Part shown: one piece after another, positions 62,701 to 64,000 of the stretch | Position numbering within the stretch: position 1 is the stretch's first letter | Layout of the letters: every line of letters begins with the position of its first letter | Made by a program: the position numbers and the translations under genes | Source: Rhopalosiphum padi | Taxonomy: Eukaryota > Arthropoda > Insecta > Hemiptera > Aphididae | Assembly (NCBI RefSeq): GCF_020882245.1 | Contig: NC_083598.1 | Span: 39,407,858-39,471,857, forward strand | DNA: 64,000 nt | Reading direction: 5' to 3' | Notes under the pieces: generated by a model | What the model saw: the letters and a program-made list of their open reading frames with translations, nothing else | Database searches by the model: none | What the model was told of the DNA's origin: nothing

Positions 62701-63971
62701 TATAATGTATAATACACGTACAGTCGTCCGGTAATAGGATTAGGACGAAAAAAATATCTAAATATATGTAATAATATACACGCATAGCGCAGCTTACACG
62801 CAAAAGGTCGAGGGAAAATCGAGTTTTCGTTTTATCTAAAGAAGCGCGGTCTTTTTATAGAGCACTATAGTTGTATAATACACCATGCGCACTGTTTGCT
62901 GCTACTGCACTATCTATATATATATAATATTCATATAATAATAATAATATTATGACTTGATAGTTGGTACGGCCAATTACACACCGGGGCTTATTAATTG
63001 AACGTTGAAAAACGCGTCAAAAAACTTATCGTCGTGGCGGGTTGTTTCGTAAATTCTATAATATTATAGTTATTTCTGTGTCTTATTAAAACATCACAAT
63101 GCAATGTGCATTTCATACATATAATACAGATGGTATGCGCGAGAAGATCTTTGGATTGCGGCAGTCGAGTCCGGAGATGTCGCGCAGATGATATATTAAT
63201 AATTCTCTCATCACGTCAAATCCAGAGCGATCGTTGCATGTATAAGCGTAGTATTATTGTACTATAAATAATATTATAATATAATCGATTGGACCTGCTG
63301 GCATGACAGATAAACAGCTGTAATATTAAAAGTTTGACAAAATTATCTTTAAATTGTGAACCGTATGTCATTTTTTCGTATGTTCGATACTGATAATATA
63401 AATGTCCATTAACATGACTGTGTTTACTACTTCGCATGCTTATTATTGACATCAATGATAATAAATGATTTATTATTTAACATACCTACTGATAATTATT
63501 GGGTATTATGTACCTTGTTTAGGGTTTTATCGTAATGTTATGGAATATTTTATTAAGTACCTATATATATATATAATATAGTAATAATTTATATTATTTT
63601 AAAAGTAAGTATATAAATAAATATTAAATACTATCATTACATCGAACAATATTTAAAATTTTAGATTTATTTGATGTATTTCAAATTTGTATATAACATA
63701 ATAACACAACGATATGCATAAAAAGCTAAATTCCTATATCATGGTTTCTTTACATTACATAATAAGTCATTAGTATTTTAATTTAAAACTGTGGGCATAT
63801 TATTATTTTTCATCTATTATTTTACAATCAAGAAAATAAATTTCACATAATCACAAAACCCTAAGTAATAAGTAATAAGCATAGTAAGTATACTGTATAC
63901 AATATACATGTATCATAGGCAATAACAAGCTTTGCTATGACTGAAATACTATAGTTTCTCTACTGTGGCAG
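59779..63971. other. AT-rich stretch without recognised gene
   Basis: Nothing firm was seen. A GC-rich island at 63130-63195 and another at 62100-62300 stand out. The 125-codon frame at 62037-62414 (+) covers the second but has no recognisable domain and starts in a poly-A-rich segment. Short AT dinucleotide runs are scattered. Confidence 0.35.
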
Positions 63972-64000
63972 GTTACGTGTCGCAAGAGCAGACTTCGGAT
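63972..64000 (+). CDS. Possible exon start at window edge (fragment)
   Basis: TTTCTCTACTGTGGCAG looks like a splice acceptor, followed by GTTACGTGTCGCAAGAGCAG and a few more bases to the window end. One frame reads G-Y-V-S-Q-E-Q-T-S-D without a stop. Only 29 bases are visible, so product and frame cannot be set. It might be the second exon of the gene starting at the CpG-rich patch near 55.1-55.7 kb. Confidence 0.25.

Overview
The window is nuclear DNA from an insect, most likely an aphid. It is strongly AT-rich, has short exons with GT-AG introns, carries many TA and AAT simple repeats, and is full of small DNA transposons. The two cytochromes P450 resemble the CYP6 genes that expand in tandem in aphids (family placement from memory, not searched). 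No rRNA, tRNA or CRISPR array was recognised.

Layout. (1) 1-4 kb is a transposon patch: two hAT-type MITEs with perfect 8-bp target duplications flank a decayed MULE element (FLYWCH finger plus MULE transposase). (2) 7.1-17.3 kb, plus strand, is a nine-exon SLC17-type (sialin / phosphate cotransporter-like) membrane transporter. Its first coding exon was not found. Three of its introns carry DNA transposons of at least two classes. (3) 17.3-22.8 kb is non-coding, with a tandem/inverted repeat block and a 1.2-kb hAT element holding the C-terminal part of a transposase. (4) 22.8-31.6 kb, minus strand, holds two complete four-exon P450 genes in tandem with identical intron positions. They share a 96-bp perfectly identical tract that suggests gene conversion. 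A foldback element lies between them. (5) 36.7-46.4 kb, plus strand, is a complete 22-exon Smg6 gene (nonsense-mediated decay endonuclease, 1472 codons plus stop). Its catalytic PIN aspartates are intact and a tiny uORF sits just before the start codon. (6) 46.4-64 kb has no gene I can defend. It holds a repeat array at 47.84 kb, a CpG-rich 5'-exon-like patch at 55.1-55.7 kb ending in a good splice donor, a 970-bp TIR element, and a possible exon fragment at the very right edge. The CpG patch may be the first exon of a long-intron gene that continues past the window.

The genes are unrelated in function: a solute transporter, a detoxification P450 pair and an mRNA surveillance nuclease. There is no operon-like organisation. 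All exon models were read by eye from splice signals, reading-frame phase and protein-family recognition. Every internal junction of the three gene types is phase-consistent.
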